A stretch of 64,000 nucleotides of DNA from Bacteroidota bacterium (GCA_018268085.1 JAFDXE010000018.1:1-64000); one strand, 5' to 3'. Shown: positions 46,458 to 56,464, counted from the first letter of the stretch. The notes: generated from the letters alone by a model not told the origin. Numbers and translations are program-made.

Positions 46458-49349
46458 ATGAATCTTTTCGAACAACAAAGTCAGGAATTTACACAAAGAC
46501 ATATTGGTCCAAATGAAGAAGAAACAAAAGCAATGCTCGAAACTATTGGCGTTTCTTCAATAGAAGAACTCATTGATAAAACAGTCCCACCGTCCATTCG
46601 CCTGGAAAAACCTTTGCAAACCGGCGGTCCCATGAGTGAATATGAATATCTCACAGAATTAAAAAAAATAGCCTCTCTCAATAAAGTGTACAAATCGTAC
46701 ATCGGGCAGGGATATTATAACAGCATAGTTCCAAGTGTTATACTGAGGAATATTTTTGAAAACCCGGGATGGTACACACAATACACACCTTACCAGGCTG
46801 AGATTGCACAGGGAAGGCTGGAAAGTTTGCTCAACTTTCAGACAATGGTGAGTGATATGACCGGTTTACCAATTGCCAATGCAAGTTTACTTGATGAAGG
46901 TACTGCCGCGGCAGAGGCAATGGCCATGCTGTTCAATAACAAGAATAAAGACCATGATCATATAACTGCTCCAAAGTTCTTTGTTGATGAAAATATTTTT
47001 TCACAAACAAAAGATGTATTGATAACGAGAGCTAAGCCTATTAATGTAGAACTAGTTTTTGGCGACTATAATAATAGTGCGCTCGATGAAAGTTATTTTG
47101 GCGCCATTGTACAATATCCGAATAAAAATGGCCTGGTTACCGATTACCGCAACTTTATTGAAAATGCACATACCGTAAATGCACATGTGGTAATGGCTAC
47201 CGATTTACTTGCATTGGCATTGTTAACACCTCCCGGTGAACTTGGCGCAGATGTAGCTATCGGTAACGCACAAAGGCTCGGTGTACCTATGGGATTTGGC
47301 GGACCGCATGCGGCTTTTTTTGCAACCAAAGATGAATTCAAACGAAATATACCTGGACGAATCATTGGCGTGAGTGTTGATGCCCAGGGTAACAGGTGCC
47401 TTCGTATGGCATTACAAACACGTGAGCAACATATTCGCCGGGAAAAAGCTACCAGCAATATCTGTACAGCCCAGGCGCTGCTGGCCAATATGTCGGCAAT
47501 GTATGCTGTATATCATGGACCTGATGGGATAAAAAATATTGCAAAAAGAATTAGCTTACTTACACAATCGTTAAGTAATGAACTCGCCAATATTGGTTTT
47601 GTAAACGAAAACGATTATTATTTTGATACAATTAAAATTGCTATTGATAATGTAAAACCACTGCGATCCGCAGCAGAAGCCAGAGAAATAAATTTCCACT
47701 ATACCAACAACAGTTTTTCCATCACGCTTGATGAAACAAGCACGCAAAGAGATGTATTGGATATATTGCATCTTTTCGCTTCAACAAAAGACAGTGATAC
47801 GGCCGTAATTGATTTTGACTCAGATACGCTGCTTGAAAACATACCGTCTACGCTTACACGCACTTCTTCATTCCTTACGCATCCTGTATTTAATACGCAC
47901 AGGAGCGAAACAGAAATGATGCGCTACATAAAAAGCCTGGAAAATAAAGATCTAAGCCTGAATACTTCCATGATTTCTCTTGGTAGTTGCACAATGAAAC
48001 TCAACGCTGCTACACAATTGATCCCGGTTAGCTGGCCTGAATTTAACAGCATTCACCCATTTGCTCCATCCTATCAGTGGAGAGGTTACCAGCAAATAAT
48101 CGATGAACTAAGCGAATGGTTATGTAATATAACAGGCTTTACGGCAACGTCCTTACAGCCTAACAGCGGTGCCCAGGGAGAATATACCGGATTGCTTACG
48201 ATAAGAGCTTATCATCAAGACAGAAATGAATCACACAGAAATATCATACTCATTCCTATTTCTGCACATGGTACCAATCCTGCATCTGCTGTAATGGCTG
48301 GTTTTAAAGTTGTAGTTACCAAATGTGATGAACAAGGCAATATTGATGTGGAAGATTTGCGTATGAATGCTGAAAAACATAAAGCTAATCTTGCAGGTAC
48401 GATGGTAACTTATCCAAGTACGCATGGTGTATTCGAAGAAAGTATCCGTGAAATTTGCAACATCACGCATGAAAACGGCGGATTGGTTTATATGGATGGA
48501 GCCAATATGAATGCGCAGGTTGGATTAACAAGCCCAGGATATATTGGTGCAGATGTTTGTCATTTGAACCTTCACAAAACCTTCGCTATACCGCACGGAG
48601 GTGGTGGACCAGGCATGGGGCCAATTTGTGTAAATGAAAAGTTAGCACCGTATCTGCCCGGCCATGTTTCTTTAGACAATAACAACAAAGCCATTCATGC
48701 AGTTAGCGCCGCAGCCTTTGGTAGTGCAAGTATTTTATTAATCAGCTATGCTTACATTAAAATGCTTGGTGCTGAAGGTTTGAAAAAAAGTACTGAATAC
48801 GCAATCCTCAATGCAAATTATATGAAGAAAAAACTGAGGGGGCATTACAAAATATTATATACAGGAAAGAACAGCACTTGTGGTCATGAGTTCATCGTAG
48901 ATCTTCGTCCGTTTAAGCAAAGTGCAGGTATTGAAGCGGAGGATGTTGCCAAAAGATTAATGGACTATAATTTTCATGCACCTACTTTGAGTTTCCCGGT
49001 TGCAGGAACTATTATGATTGAACCAACAGAAAGTGAGGATAAATCTGAACTGGATCGCTTCTGCGATGCATTGATTAGTATTCGTTCAGAAATAAAGGCT
49101 ATCGAAGAAGGGAATTCAGATAAAACAGATAATCCGTTAAAGAATGCACCTCATACTCAATTTGTAATTACAGCAAACAATTGGAATCATGCATATAGCA
49201 GGCAACAGGCTGCTTATCCATTGCACTATGTAAAGGAAAATAAATTCTGGCCATCTGTTAGCCGGGTGAACAATACTTTCGGTGATAGAAATTTAGTATG
49301 CACCTGTGAGCCGGTTAGTGCTTACATGGAAGAAGTGAAGGAAGCCTGA
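46458..49349 (+). CDS. gcvP: Glycine dehydrogenase (decarboxylating), glycine cleavage P protein
   Basis: PLP-dependent decarboxylation of glycine, passing the aminomethyl group to the lipoylated H protein. The 963-residue chain is the fused form, in which the P1-like half (1-450) and P2-like half (470-950) are one polypeptide. The N-terminus [19 protein letters not shown] and [20 protein letters not shown] are diagnostic. The PLP lysine is Lys707 in [18 protein letters not shown]. GcvT and GcvH are not in the window. The gene is monocistronic with a strong terminator. Confidence 0.98.
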   Translation: MNLFEQQSQEFTQRHIGPNEEETKAMLETIGVSSIEELIDKTVPPSIRLEKPLQTGGPMSEYEYLTELKKIASLNKVYKSYIGQGYYNSIVPSVILRNIFENPGWYTQYTPYQAEIAQGRLESLLNFQTMVSDMTGLPIANASLLDEGTAAAEAMAMLFNNKNKDHDHITAPKFFVDENIFSQTKDVLITRAKPINVELVFGDYNNSALDESYFGAIVQYPNKNGLVTDYRNFIENAHTVNAHVVMATDLLALALLTPPGELGADVAIGNAQRLGVPMGFGGPHAAFFATKDEFKRNIPGRIIGVSVDAQGNRCLRMALQTREQHIRREKATSNICTAQALLANMSAMYAVYHGPDGIKNIAKRISLLTQSLSNELANIGFVNENDYYFDTIKIAIDNVKPLRSAAEAREINFHYTNNSFSITLDETSTQRDVLDILHLFASTKDSDTAVIDFDSDTLLENIPSTLTRTSSFLTHPVFNTHRSETEMMRYIKSLENKDLSLNTSMISLGSCTMKLNAATQLIPVSWPEFNSIHPFAPSYQWRGYQQIIDELSEWLCNITGFTATSLQPNSGAQGEYTGLLTIRAYHQDRNESHRNIILIPISAHGTNPASAVMAGFKVVVTKCDEQGNIDVEDLRMNAEKHKANLAGTMVTYPSTHGVFEESIREICNITHENGGLVYMDGANMNAQVGLTSPGYIGADVCHLNLHKTFAIPHGGGGPGMGPICVNEKLAPYLPGHVSLDNNNKAIHAVSAAAFGSASILLISYAYIKMLGAEGLKKSTEYAILNANYMKKKLRGHYKILYTGKNSTCGHEFIVDLRPFKQSAGIEAEDVAKRLMDYNFHAPTLSFPVAGTIMIEPTESEDKSELDRFCDALISIRSEIKAIEEGNSDKTDNPLKNAPHTQFVITANNWNHAYSRQQAAYPLHYVKENKFWPSVSRVNNTFGDRNLVCTCEPVSAYMEEVKEA

Positions 49350-49374
49350 ATGTTCTTTCGTTAAAAAACGCACT

Positions 49375-49420
49375 AAGTGAATCAGCGTCAATACACAAGT
49401 ATCGCTGATTCACTTTTTTT
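49375..49420 (+). terminator. Rho-independent terminator of gcvP
   Basis: A 13-bp perfect stem AAGTGAATCAGCG / CGCTGATTCACTT (49375-49387 and 49403-49415) with a 15-base loop, then T continuing to 49420. It begins 25 bases after the stop. Confidence 0.92.
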
Positions 49421-49542
49421 ATCTCTCTTCATTAACATTAAAGCAAGTTTTGAATATCTTTTTTGAACAAAAGAATGTTTTAACATCTTTTCATACATGC
49501 GTATTACCTCGTAAAATGTTTCAATTATTAGGTTCATTCCCT

Positions 49543-49550
49543 TACCTTTG
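49543..49550 (+). promoter_or_regulatory. Candidate -7 promoter element for the cold-shock gene
   Basis: TACCTTTG matches TAnnTTTG exactly and lies 28 bases upstream of the ATG at 49579. It supports the short form of the protein. Confidence 0.6.
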
Positions 49551-49578
49551 CGCTTTATTAATACAATACAATTTTAAA

Positions 49579-49782
49579 ATGGAGACAAAAAATCAAGGAA
49601 CCGTTAAGTTTTTCAACACAGAAAAAGGATTCGGATTTATTAAACATTCTGAATCTGACAAAGAAACCTTTGTACATGTTAGCGGTTTAATTAATGAGAT
49701 TAAACAAGGTGATAAGGTAGAATTTGAGGTAGTAAACGGTAAAAAAGGAATGAATGCTGTTAATGTAACAGTTGTTGAATAA
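49579..49782 (+). CDS. Cold-shock domain protein
   Basis: A 67-residue single OB-fold nucleic-acid-binding protein from the ATG at 49579. The frame is open further upstream to 49450, but only this start gives a family-like N-terminus (METKNQGTVKFF). RNP1 is KGFGFI (16-21) and RNP2 is FVHVS (31-35), the single-stranded RNA/DNA contacts. It probably acts as an RNA chaperone. It is monocistronic, with a -7 box 28 bases upstream and a perfect terminator downstream. Confidence 0.95.
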   Translation: METKNQGTVKFFNTEKGFGFIKHSESDKETFVHVSGLINEIKQGDKVEFEVVNGKKGMNAVNVTVVE

Positions 49783-49805
49783 TTAATTTCATCTTTAAGT
49801 TTATG

Positions 49806-49836
49806 TGGGTTACTGTTTTCAGTAACCCATTTTTTT
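49806..49836 (+). terminator. Rho-independent terminator of the cold-shock gene
   Basis: A 10-bp perfect stem TGGGTTACTG / CAGTAACCCA with a TTTT loop (49806-49829), followed by seven T. Confidence 0.95.
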
Positions 49837-49894
49837 ACAACTTTATAAAAAATGCTGATCATTAACTTCGCATCGTAATTTCAACTATCATCAC

Positions 49895-50794
49895 ATGAAA
49901 AAATATCAATTTCTATTACTCAGCGCCTGCTTATTTAGCAGTCTGCTTGCATGTAAATCAACAAAACAAACCGCAGCTACTGTAAACACAGGCAATGCTT
50001 CATCATCAGTTTCATCTGCAAAGGCAGGTATTATATTGAAAACCGGACAGGTGATTACGGTAACCAGCTCATCCAGTTCCAATTCAGAACTGGCAATGGG
50101 TATGGAAATGACAAACACCACAGCTTCTACCAATATCTTAAAAGTAATTGGAGCAGATGAAAAAAATTACCAGATTTCCAATACCCTTTCAAAATTTGCC
50201 GTTTCCATTAAAATGATGGGACAGGATCAGAGTTATGATTCTGAAAAACCGGAAGACAAAGACAATGAAATGGGAAAAGAAATAAGTAGCAAATTAAATA
50301 TCCCCGACACTTCATTCCTCGATCGTTTAACCGGTGCCGTAATAGCAAAAAACAACAACAAAAACCCAGAAGAAACAGAAAATCCATTTGCCGGATTAAT
50401 GTCTGCAATGGGTGGTAACGATAAAGATGCCGTAATGGAAAGTGCATTTTTTATTTTACCGGCTGATAAAAAAGCAGGAGATACCTGGAAAGACAGCACG
50501 GTAACCGGGAAAATAAAAACAGTAAAAACGTACACACTTCAATCTATTTCCGGGAATGTTGCAACCTTAGAATTTAAATCTGTAGGAACCGGAAGTGGTG
50601 AAATGGAAATGCAGGGAAATGAAGCTGCATTTACAATGGACACAAATGCAACAGGAACGATGCTTGTTGATATTAAAACATCATTGGTGAATAAAGTAAC
50701 AACAGACACAAACATGAATATGAACCTGGATGTTATGGGGCAATCCATGCCAATTACTTCAAAAGTTAATTCAACTGTAACCTACCAGTATTAA
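49895..50794 (+). CDS. Lipoprotein of unknown function (DUF6263-like)
   Basis: A 299-residue lipoprotein: MKKYQFLLLSACLFSSLLAC places the lipidated Cys at residue 20. The mature part begins with a Ser/Thr-rich linker, then a beta-rich domain (GIILKTGQVITVTSSSSSN, ILKVIGADEKNYQISNTL, AFFILPADKKAGDTWKDSTV, TNMNMNLDVMGQSMPITSKV). The layout resembles the DUF6263 group of Bacteroidota lipoproteins as I recall it, and no biochemical role is known to me. It is monocistronic, followed by a terminator. Confidence 0.75.
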   Translation: MKKYQFLLLSACLFSSLLACKSTKQTAATVNTGNASSSVSSAKAGIILKTGQVITVTSSSSSNSELAMGMEMTNTTASTNILKVIGADEKNYQISNTLSKFAVSIKMMGQDQSYDSEKPEDKDNEMGKEISSKLNIPDTSFLDRLTGAVIAKNNNKNPEETENPFAGLMSAMGGNDKDAVMESAFFILPADKKAGDTWKDSTVTGKIKTVKTYTLQSISGNVATLEFKSVGTGSGEMEMQGNEAAFTMDTNATGTMLVDIKTSLVNKVTTDTNMNMNLDVMGQSMPITSKVNSTVTYQY

Positions 50795-50831
50795 AATATA
50801 AATTGCGTAAAAGTTATTAATAGATCTATTT

Positions 50832-50861
50832 AAAAGCCGGAACAGTATGATTCGGCTTTTT
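50832..50861 (+). terminator. Terminator of the lipoprotein gene
   Basis: The arms AAAAGCCG (50832-50839) and CGGCTTTT (50853-50860) pair with a 13-base loop, followed by a further T at 50861. The convergent MFS gene ends 19 bases away and could use it in reverse. Confidence 0.82.
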
Positions 50862-50879
50862 CATTTGAAGAATGCAAGG

Positions 50880-52085
50880 CTAGTGTTTTTTCTGCAACCA
50901 ATAATAGCCCGCAGCGGTAAACATGCAAAAACCAAATACGATCAGCCATAAATTGTAAAAGCCAAAACGGCCGGCAATTCCGGAACCTGAAGTGCTGCCT
51001 GCGAATTGAGCAATGCTCCAGGCCATGGTATAAAGGCCTGCGTATTGTCCCCTGCTCTGTTCTGCACTCAAAGAAATATAATAACTGTTCATAAACGGCA
51101 TTGAAATCATTTCTGCAATCGTTAATACGGTCATAGATATAAGTGCAACCAACAATCCATTTTCAAAGGGCATATTCAACAACAGGAATGAAAGTCCCAT
51201 TAAGATAGTTCCATAACGAATCAACACCAGGTAAGGACTTTTACCTTCAAGTTTAAATACCAAAACCATTTCTACCAATGCGATAATTACTCCGTTAAAT
51301 GCCATTACTACTCCTATCCAGAATTCATTCAGTTGAAGTTGCTTTTTAAAAAACAAGGGCACAGTAGTAAACAATTGAAAAAAACAAACTGCAAACAATA
51401 CCTGGAAAAAAAGAAAATAAAGGAACTTCTTATTCCGGTAAGGTGAAAGCGCTTCTGATGCAGTTGCCGCTTTATGTGATATAGCATGTTGCTGCTTCAA
51501 TGAAACTTTAGGAAGCAATAGCAACAGGCAAAATGATGCGGTGACACTCGTAAAACCGTCGGTCCAGAAAAGAAATTTATAATCAATGGATGCGAGTATG
51601 CCTCCAATAGCAGTTCCGGCACTAAAACCGAGGTTAATTGCAAGTCTTACCAAAGAAAATGACTGCGTGCGGTTTTCTGCTGTACTGTAATGTGCTATTG
51701 CAGTAGCATTTGCCGGGCGAAAAGACTCATTTACCGTACTTAGAAAAAATGTACAGATACAAATCGAGAGAAATGAATTCATTTGTCCCAATACAATAAA
51801 CAATACTCCTCCAAAGAATAATGCAAAAAACTGCGTATAGTAGAAACCGAAAGTATCACTTATTTTTCCGCCAATGAATGCACCGGTTACTGCACCTACA
51901 CCATAAATACCAACAACAAGTCCTCCCTGCTCAATACTATACCCCCTGTGACTACAATACAAAGTCATAAATGCAAGCACCATAGTACCGCAACGATTGA
52001 TAAGCATAACAATGCTCAATAACCAAATTCTCCGGGTAAGTCCCGAATATGCCTGTTGGTAGAGTTGTGCAGTGGAGTTAATCAA
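50880..52085 (-). CDS. MFS transporter, drug:H+ antiporter-like
   Basis: A twelve-helix major facilitator of 401 residues if translation starts at the TTG at 52085. That start overlaps the end of the thioesterase gene (TTGATTAA) and gives the usual short N-terminus before SGLTRRIWLLSIVMLINRCG. A longer frame would overlap the thioesterase by 62 bases. GGKISDTFGFYYTQ is the loop 2-3 motif, and NESFRPANATAIAHYSTAEN is typical of this branch. The likely role is export of unknown small molecules. It is translationally linked to the thioesterase gene upstream. Confidence 0.85.
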   Translation of the reverse strand: MINSTAQLYQQAYSGLTRRIWLLSIVMLINRCGTMVLAFMTLYCSHRGYSIEQGGLVVGIYGVGAVTGAFIGGKISDTFGFYYTQFFALFFGGVLFIVLGQMNSFLSICICTFFLSTVNESFRPANATAIAHYSTAENRTQSFSLVRLAINLGFSAGTAIGGILASIDYKFLFWTDGFTSVTASFCLLLLLPKVSLKQQHAISHKAATASEALSPYRNKKFLYFLFFQVLFAVCFFQLFTTVPLFFKKQLQLNEFWIGVVMAFNGVIIALVEMVLVFKLEGKSPYLVLIRYGTILMGLSFLLLNMPFENGLLVALISMTVLTIAEMISMPFMNSYYISLSAEQSRGQYAGLYTMAWSIAQFAGSTSGSGIAGRFGFYNLWLIVFGFCMFTAAGYYWLQKKH

Positions 52086-52536
52086 TTTTCTTATCTTCTT
52101 TTGTGAACAGTAAAAAATCCGTTGTCTTGGGAGAATCATTGAACATCGAAATAACTTCTACCGGAGGAATGGCAAGTTTCCTTGTTAGTACGTTCATCCA
52201 CGCTCCTTCACAAGTCATTAATGCTGCAAGTGTATCTTTATTCTTCCACACTTGATGAACCATCGTCCATCTCGAACAATCGGTTGTCATTTTTTTAATC
52301 TTAACATCAATATTAATTTCATCACCAAAACCAATTTCTCTTTTAAAAATGCATTCCTCCCTGAATATAATTGGTCCGATCTGGTATTGTTTCATAAAGT
52401 CAGGCGTTATGCCCTGTTGAACCAGGTAGGTCATTCTTGCCTGTGCGCCCATATCATAATACCTCGAATGCAGCATGTGAAAATTCGGATCAAGGTCGGC
52501 CCATCTTACCTGGAAAGAAGTAATAAAATTTTTCAT
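52078..52536 (-). CDS. Acyl-CoA thioesterase, 4HBT hotdog fold
   Basis: A 152-residue hotdog-fold protein. FQVRWADLDPNFHMLHSRYY contains the catalytic Asp region of the 4-hydroxybenzoyl-CoA thioesterase type (DxNxH), and EINIDVKIKKMTTDCSRWTM the central strands. It should hydrolyse acyl-CoA or acyl-ACP, but the chain type is unknown. It is the first gene of a pair with the MFS transporter and lies 78 bases downstream of the phosphorylase homologue, with a terminator between. Confidence 0.87.
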   Translation of the reverse strand: MKNFITSFQVRWADLDPNFHMLHSRYYDMGAQARMTYLVQQGITPDFMKQYQIGPIIFREECIFKREIGFGDEINIDVKIKKMTTDCSRWTMVHQVWKNKDTLAALMTCEGAWMNVLTRKLAIPPVEVISMFNDSPKTTDFLLFTKEDKKID

Positions 52537-52558
52537 GCTGTATTGTATTGTTTAGAAT

Positions 52559-52592
52559 AAAAAAATCCTTTCCGTAATAAGCGAAAAGGATT
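52559..52592 (-). terminator. Terminator of the phosphorylase homologue gene
   Basis: On the minus strand AATCCTTTTCG and CGGAAAGGATT pair (52592-52582 and 52574-52564) with a 7-base loop and one mismatch, followed by a T run (52565-52559). It lies 22 bases after the stop at 52615. Confidence 0.85.
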
Positions 52593-52614
52593 CAAAGATC
52601 ATTAATAAAGCTAA

Positions 52615-54270
52615 TTACTTATACATGATATCGTAATATTCTTTTGCCATACGGTTACTATCAAACTGCCAGCGTACATCCCTCATACCGTTTTTCACAA
52701 TCTGCCGCCACACATTCGGGTTATCGTAGTACATAGGCAAAATCTGGTTTTCAAGAATATCATACATCTTATCCAGGTCGTATTGATCCTGTTCTTCTGT
52801 GGTCATTGAAGTATAATCAACCGGTGGCACAAGAAATCCATTGTTACCATGGTTGATAAATTCACAAATCCATCCATCGTTCGTACTAAAATTTACCGAT
52901 CCGTTCATAGCCGCAGTCATTCCGCTTGTACCACTAGCTTCCCTGGGAACACGTGGATTATTTAACCAGATATCCGAAGCCTGTTTCAGTCTTTTACTTA
53001 ATGATAATTCATAATTGATACAAACAGCAACATTGTCGTATTTCTTGCTCAGATTTACGAGGTAGTTAAAATCATTGATTGCCGGGTAATCTACCGGGTA
53101 AGGTCTTCCTGCCCATATAATTTGAACCGGGTACTTTTTGTTATTCAGTAAAGCCTTGAACCTTTCTTCATCTCTCGTAATTAAATCTGCTCTTTTATAT
53201 CCTGCAAATCTCCTTGCCCATACTATGGTAAGCACGTCCGGATCCATGATCTTACCGGTTTGATCTGCTACAATTTCAAATGCTCTTTTCTTCAACCATT
53301 TCTTTCGGTCTATAAATGAATCCGTATTGTGTTCTTCGATAAAATGATACAATTGCTTGTCGGCCCAGTAATGCCAGTTTTGTGCATTGGTAATAGATTT
53401 AATCTCACAGATTCCATCGTATTTGCTCCACATTTTCCTGCTCACTTCACCATGTAACTGGCTTACACCGTTAGCAATCTTTGCAAAACGCAAGGCTACC
53501 AGCGAATGATCAAACTGTTCGCCGTTCATGCCGGTTAATTTTCGAACATCCTCCAACGGTAGTCCACAGAAATATCCCATCTGGTCGCACAACTGAATAT
53601 CATGTTTTTCATTGCCGGCTTCTTCCGGTGTATGTGTAGTAAAAACCAGCTTTTCAGTAACTGCCGCTTTATTATTTCCAAACTTTTTATACAGATAAAA
53701 AATGGAACTCGCCGCGTGTGCTTCATTAAGATGATAAAAATCGGGATTAAAATTTAATTCGTCGATTAGTTTCGCTCCTCCCACTCCGAGTAAAATAAAC
53801 TGTGCAACTTTAGTTGCCACATTAGCATCATACAAACGATGAGAAATGGTTTGAGAAACGTAATCGTTTTCCGGGAGGTCGGTGGTTAATAAAAATAAAG
53901 GGGCACTCCTGAAAGTTTGTGGGTTCAGGTATAAAGCCTTTACCCATACCGGATGACCATGTATTTCTATCTGAAATTTAATTCCCGTGTCCTCCAGGAA
54001 GTTATAAATTTTTTCATTCCATTGAACCTGTAAAGTCTGATCCTGGTTACGTGCCTGATCATAATAACCATATTTCCACAATATGCCGATACCAATTAAG
54101 TTCTGCCTGAGTTCATACGCACTTCTCAAATGAGATCCGCTGAGGTAGCCCAATCCGCCACTATATATTTTTAAAGGCTGATGAATTGCAAATTCCATGG
54201 AAAAGTAAGCCACTCTCTTCTGGTAAGCATGATCAACTGGATACGGAATTTGAAACTGAGAAAAATTCAT
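52615..54270 (-). CDS. Alpha-glucan phosphorylase homologue with Thr at the PLP-lysine position
   Basis: A 551-residue protein of the alpha-glucan phosphorylase type (GT35-related, short form). The N-terminus VAYFSMEFAIHQPLKIYSGG LG is characteristic, as are HLNEAHAASSIFYLYKKFG, TTHTPEEAGNEKHD, WARRFAGYKRADL (phosphate and glucose contacts) and IIWAGRPYPVD. The PLP site, normally EASGTSGMKAAMNG, reads EASGTSGMTAAMNG: the cofactor lysine is Thr452 (codon at 52915-52917). Either this branch works without PLP as another glycosyltransferase, or it is inactive or regulatory. Residues after 500 form the C-terminal helical closure. It is single-gene and divergent from mntH. Confidence 0.85.
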   Translation of the reverse strand: MNFSQFQIPYPVDHAYQKRVAYFSMEFAIHQPLKIYSGGLGYLSGSHLRSAYELRQNLIGIGILWKYGYYDQARNQDQTLQVQWNEKIYNFLEDTGIKFQIEIHGHPVWVKALYLNPQTFRSAPLFLLTTDLPENDYVSQTISHRLYDANVATKVAQFILLGVGGAKLIDELNFNPDFYHLNEAHAASSIFYLYKKFGNNKAAVTEKLVFTTHTPEEAGNEKHDIQLCDQMGYFCGLPLEDVRKLTGMNGEQFDHSLVALRFAKIANGVSQLHGEVSRKMWSKYDGICEIKSITNAQNWHYWADKQLYHFIEEHNTDSFIDRKKWLKKRAFEIVADQTGKIMDPDVLTIVWARRFAGYKRADLITRDEERFKALLNNKKYPVQIIWAGRPYPVDYPAINDFNYLVNLSKKYDNVAVCINYELSLSKRLKQASDIWLNNPRVPREASGTSGMTAAMNGSVNFSTNDGWICEFINHGNNGFLVPPVDYTSMTTEEQDQYDLDKMYDILENQILPMYYDNPNVWRQIVKNGMRDVRWQFDSNRMAKEYYDIMYK

Positions 54271-54376
54271 TATATGGACAATTTGGTTAATACCGCAAGA
54301 TAAAACTGATTTTTCAATTTAACGTGTAATAATTACACAATAGTGAATATGTGAATATCTTGGCAGCGGTTAATGC

Positions 54377-54418
54377 TTAGGTTTGTTTGATATTTTTATT
54401 TAGGTTTGCCTAATTTAC
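54377..54418 (+). promoter_or_regulatory. Putative metal-repressor operator overlapping the mntH promoter
   Basis: TTAGG-TTTG-CCTAA (54400-54413) is a perfect 5+5 inverted repeat of the DtxR/IdeR/MntR type. A half-site TTAGGTTTG lies 23 bases upstream (54377-54385). TTTG at 54386-54389 and TAATTTAC at 54411-54418, spaced 21 bases, can be read as the Bacteroidota -33 and -7 boxes, although TAATTTAC matches TAnnTTTG at only four of six defined positions. The palindrome would then lie between the boxes and overlap the -7. This arrangement suits repression by a metal-loaded DtxR-family protein; binding is inference. Confidence 0.6.
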
Positions 54419-54532
54419 GAATGACTACTGTTACTAAATGAATACTGGCCAAACGAACACTTGCGGCTAACCCGATTACAGGTAAACAATTGTTTTCTTG
54501 CAAACGGAACAACACAATAAAATATTGTTCAT

Positions 54533-56464
54533 ATGCCCGAACGGATTACTCACGACAATTCTCTTAGCGAAGTGCATGGATCAGTTGATACAACGCACAA
54601 ACAAGTGGGGTGGAAAAAAATATTGTCATTCCTCGGACCGGCCTACCTGGTAAGTGTTGGGTACATGGATCCAGGCAATTGGGCTACCGATCTTGCAGGA
54701 GGGAGCAAATACGGATATTCACTGATATGGGTGTTGCTTATGAGCAACCTGATGGCGTTGCTGTTACAATCATTGAGTGCAAGATTGGGCATTGTAAGAG
54801 GACGAGATCTTGCCCAGGCTAACAGGGAAACCTATCCGAAGACCGTAAATTTAATACTGTGGATACTTGCTGAAATTGCAATCGCGGCCTGCGACCTGGC
54901 TGAAGTACTTGGAATGGCTATCGGTATCCAATTATTAACAGGCCTTCCACTTATATGGGGTGTTTCATTTACAGTACTGGACACATTCCTACTACTCTAC
55001 CTGCAACGATTGGGCATTAGGAAAATGGAGGCATTTATCATTACCTTAATTGGAATCATTGGATTTTGCTTTCTGATTAACATCATCATTGCTCAACCGA
55101 AATTATTTGAAGTATTAAAGGGAATTGTACCATCGTTACCGGATGCAAAGGAATTATATGCAGCAAGAGGAATGAGTGCCGCACTTCCCGGAGAAACCGC
55201 ACTGTATCTTGCTATTGGAATTATCGGTGCCACTGTAATGCCGCATAATTTGTACCTGCATTCTGCCCTGGTGCAAACAAGAAAAATAAAAAAAGATGAT
55301 GCCGGCATCAAACAGGCTTTAAAATGGAGTTTCATCGACAGCGCAGTTGCATTAAACATCGCATTCCTCATTAACGCCGCCATTTTGATCTTAGCTGCTA
55401 CCGTATTTTTTAAAACAGGGCGTACGGATGTTGGTGAAATAAAACAGGCACATGAACTGTTGTCACCAATGCTTGGATCTACCATTGCTTCTACTTTGTT
55501 TGCCATTGCTTTGATTGCTGCAGGACAAAGTTCTACTGTTACAGGTACATTAGCTGGACAAATTGTAATGGAAGGTTACCTGAGGCTTCGCATCAATCCG
55601 CTTGCCAGGCGACTCATCACCCGCTTACTCGCTATCGTTCCTGCTATTCTTGTAATTGCTATTGCCGGGGAAAAGGAAGTTGACAGCCTGCTTATTTTCA
55701 GCCAGGTAATACTCAGTTTGCAGCTAGGCTTTGCCGTTATTCCGTTGATACACTTTGTTAGCGATAAAAAAACGATGGGCGCATTTGCCATAAAACCCAT
55801 CATTAAACTGATGTCCTGGCTGGTTGCTTCCGTATTGGTTTACCTGAATGTAAAACTGGTTGTTGATGAAGCCAGTGATTTTTTTGCCAGCTCGGAAAAT
55901 CTTTTAGCTAAAACTTTCATCCTGCTTGCAGGAATTTCATTTGCGTTCTTACTATTGTATTCATTCTTTTTTCCATTATTACGTAAAAAAAGCAGTTCAG
56001 GCTCCATTCAAATGCACCCTGAATATAAAGGCCTGCAGGATATTACTGTGCCGGTATATAATAATATTGCGATAGCACTTGACTTTAGTGAGAATGACGC
56101 CAAATTACTTGCTTACGCAATTGGCCAGGCAAAGAAAGGTACTCACTTTACTATTGTACATGTTGTAGAAAGTGCTTCCGCCACTATGCATGGCCGTGAG
56201 ACTAATGACTATGAAACCCAACAGGATAAAAACCGTTTACAATTTTATGTGAATGAAATTAGTAACCAGGGATTTGAAGCACATGGTATTCTTGGTTTTC
56301 ATGAAAGAGCAAAAGAAATTGTGCGAATTGTTACCGAAGAAAAAGCCGACTTGCTTATCGTTGGCGCCCATGGTCATACCGGAATTAAAGACCTCATTTA
56401 CGGCTCAACAGTTGATGCAGTAAGACATGATTTAAAAATTCCTGTACTGGTGGTTACTTTGTAA
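54533..56464 (+). CDS. mntH: Nramp-family divalent metal transporter fused to a universal stress domain
   Basis: A 643-residue fusion. Residues 25-480 are an Nramp (SLC11) H+-coupled Mn2+/Fe2+ importer with the metal-binding DPGN (46-49) and MPHN (236-239) motifs intact and about eleven helices. Residues 509-643 are a universal stress protein domain with the full ATP-binding pattern GAHG-(9 residues)-GS (611-625). The cytoplasmic USP domain may report nucleotide or energy state to the transporter; this is inference. The 5' leader of about 110 bases follows a DtxR-type palindrome. It overlaps the convergent exported protein gene by 11 bases. Confidence 0.93.
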   Translation: MPERITHDNSLSEVHGSVDTTHKQVGWKKILSFLGPAYLVSVGYMDPGNWATDLAGGSKYGYSLIWVLLMSNLMALLLQSLSARLGIVRGRDLAQANRETYPKTVNLILWILAEIAIAACDLAEVLGMAIGIQLLTGLPLIWGVSFTVLDTFLLLYLQRLGIRKMEAFIITLIGIIGFCFLINIIIAQPKLFEVLKGIVPSLPDAKELYAARGMSAALPGETALYLAIGIIGATVMPHNLYLHSALVQTRKIKKDDAGIKQALKWSFIDSAVALNIAFLINAAILILAATVFFKTGRTDVGEIKQAHELLSPMLGSTIASTLFAIALIAAGQSSTVTGTLAGQIVMEGYLRLRINPLARRLITRLLAIVPAILVIAIAGEKEVDSLLIFSQVILSLQLGFAVIPLIHFVSDKKTMGAFAIKPIIKLMSWLVASVLVYLNVKLVVDEASDFFASSENLLAKTFILLAGISFAFLLLYSFFFPLLRKKSSSGSIQMHPEYKGLQDITVPVYNNIAIALDFSENDAKLLAYAIGQAKKGTHFTIVHVVESASATMHGRETNDYETQQDKNRLQFYVNEISNQGFEAHGILGFHERAKEIVRIVTEEKADLLIVGAHGHTGIKDLIYGSTVDAVRHDLKIPVLVVTL

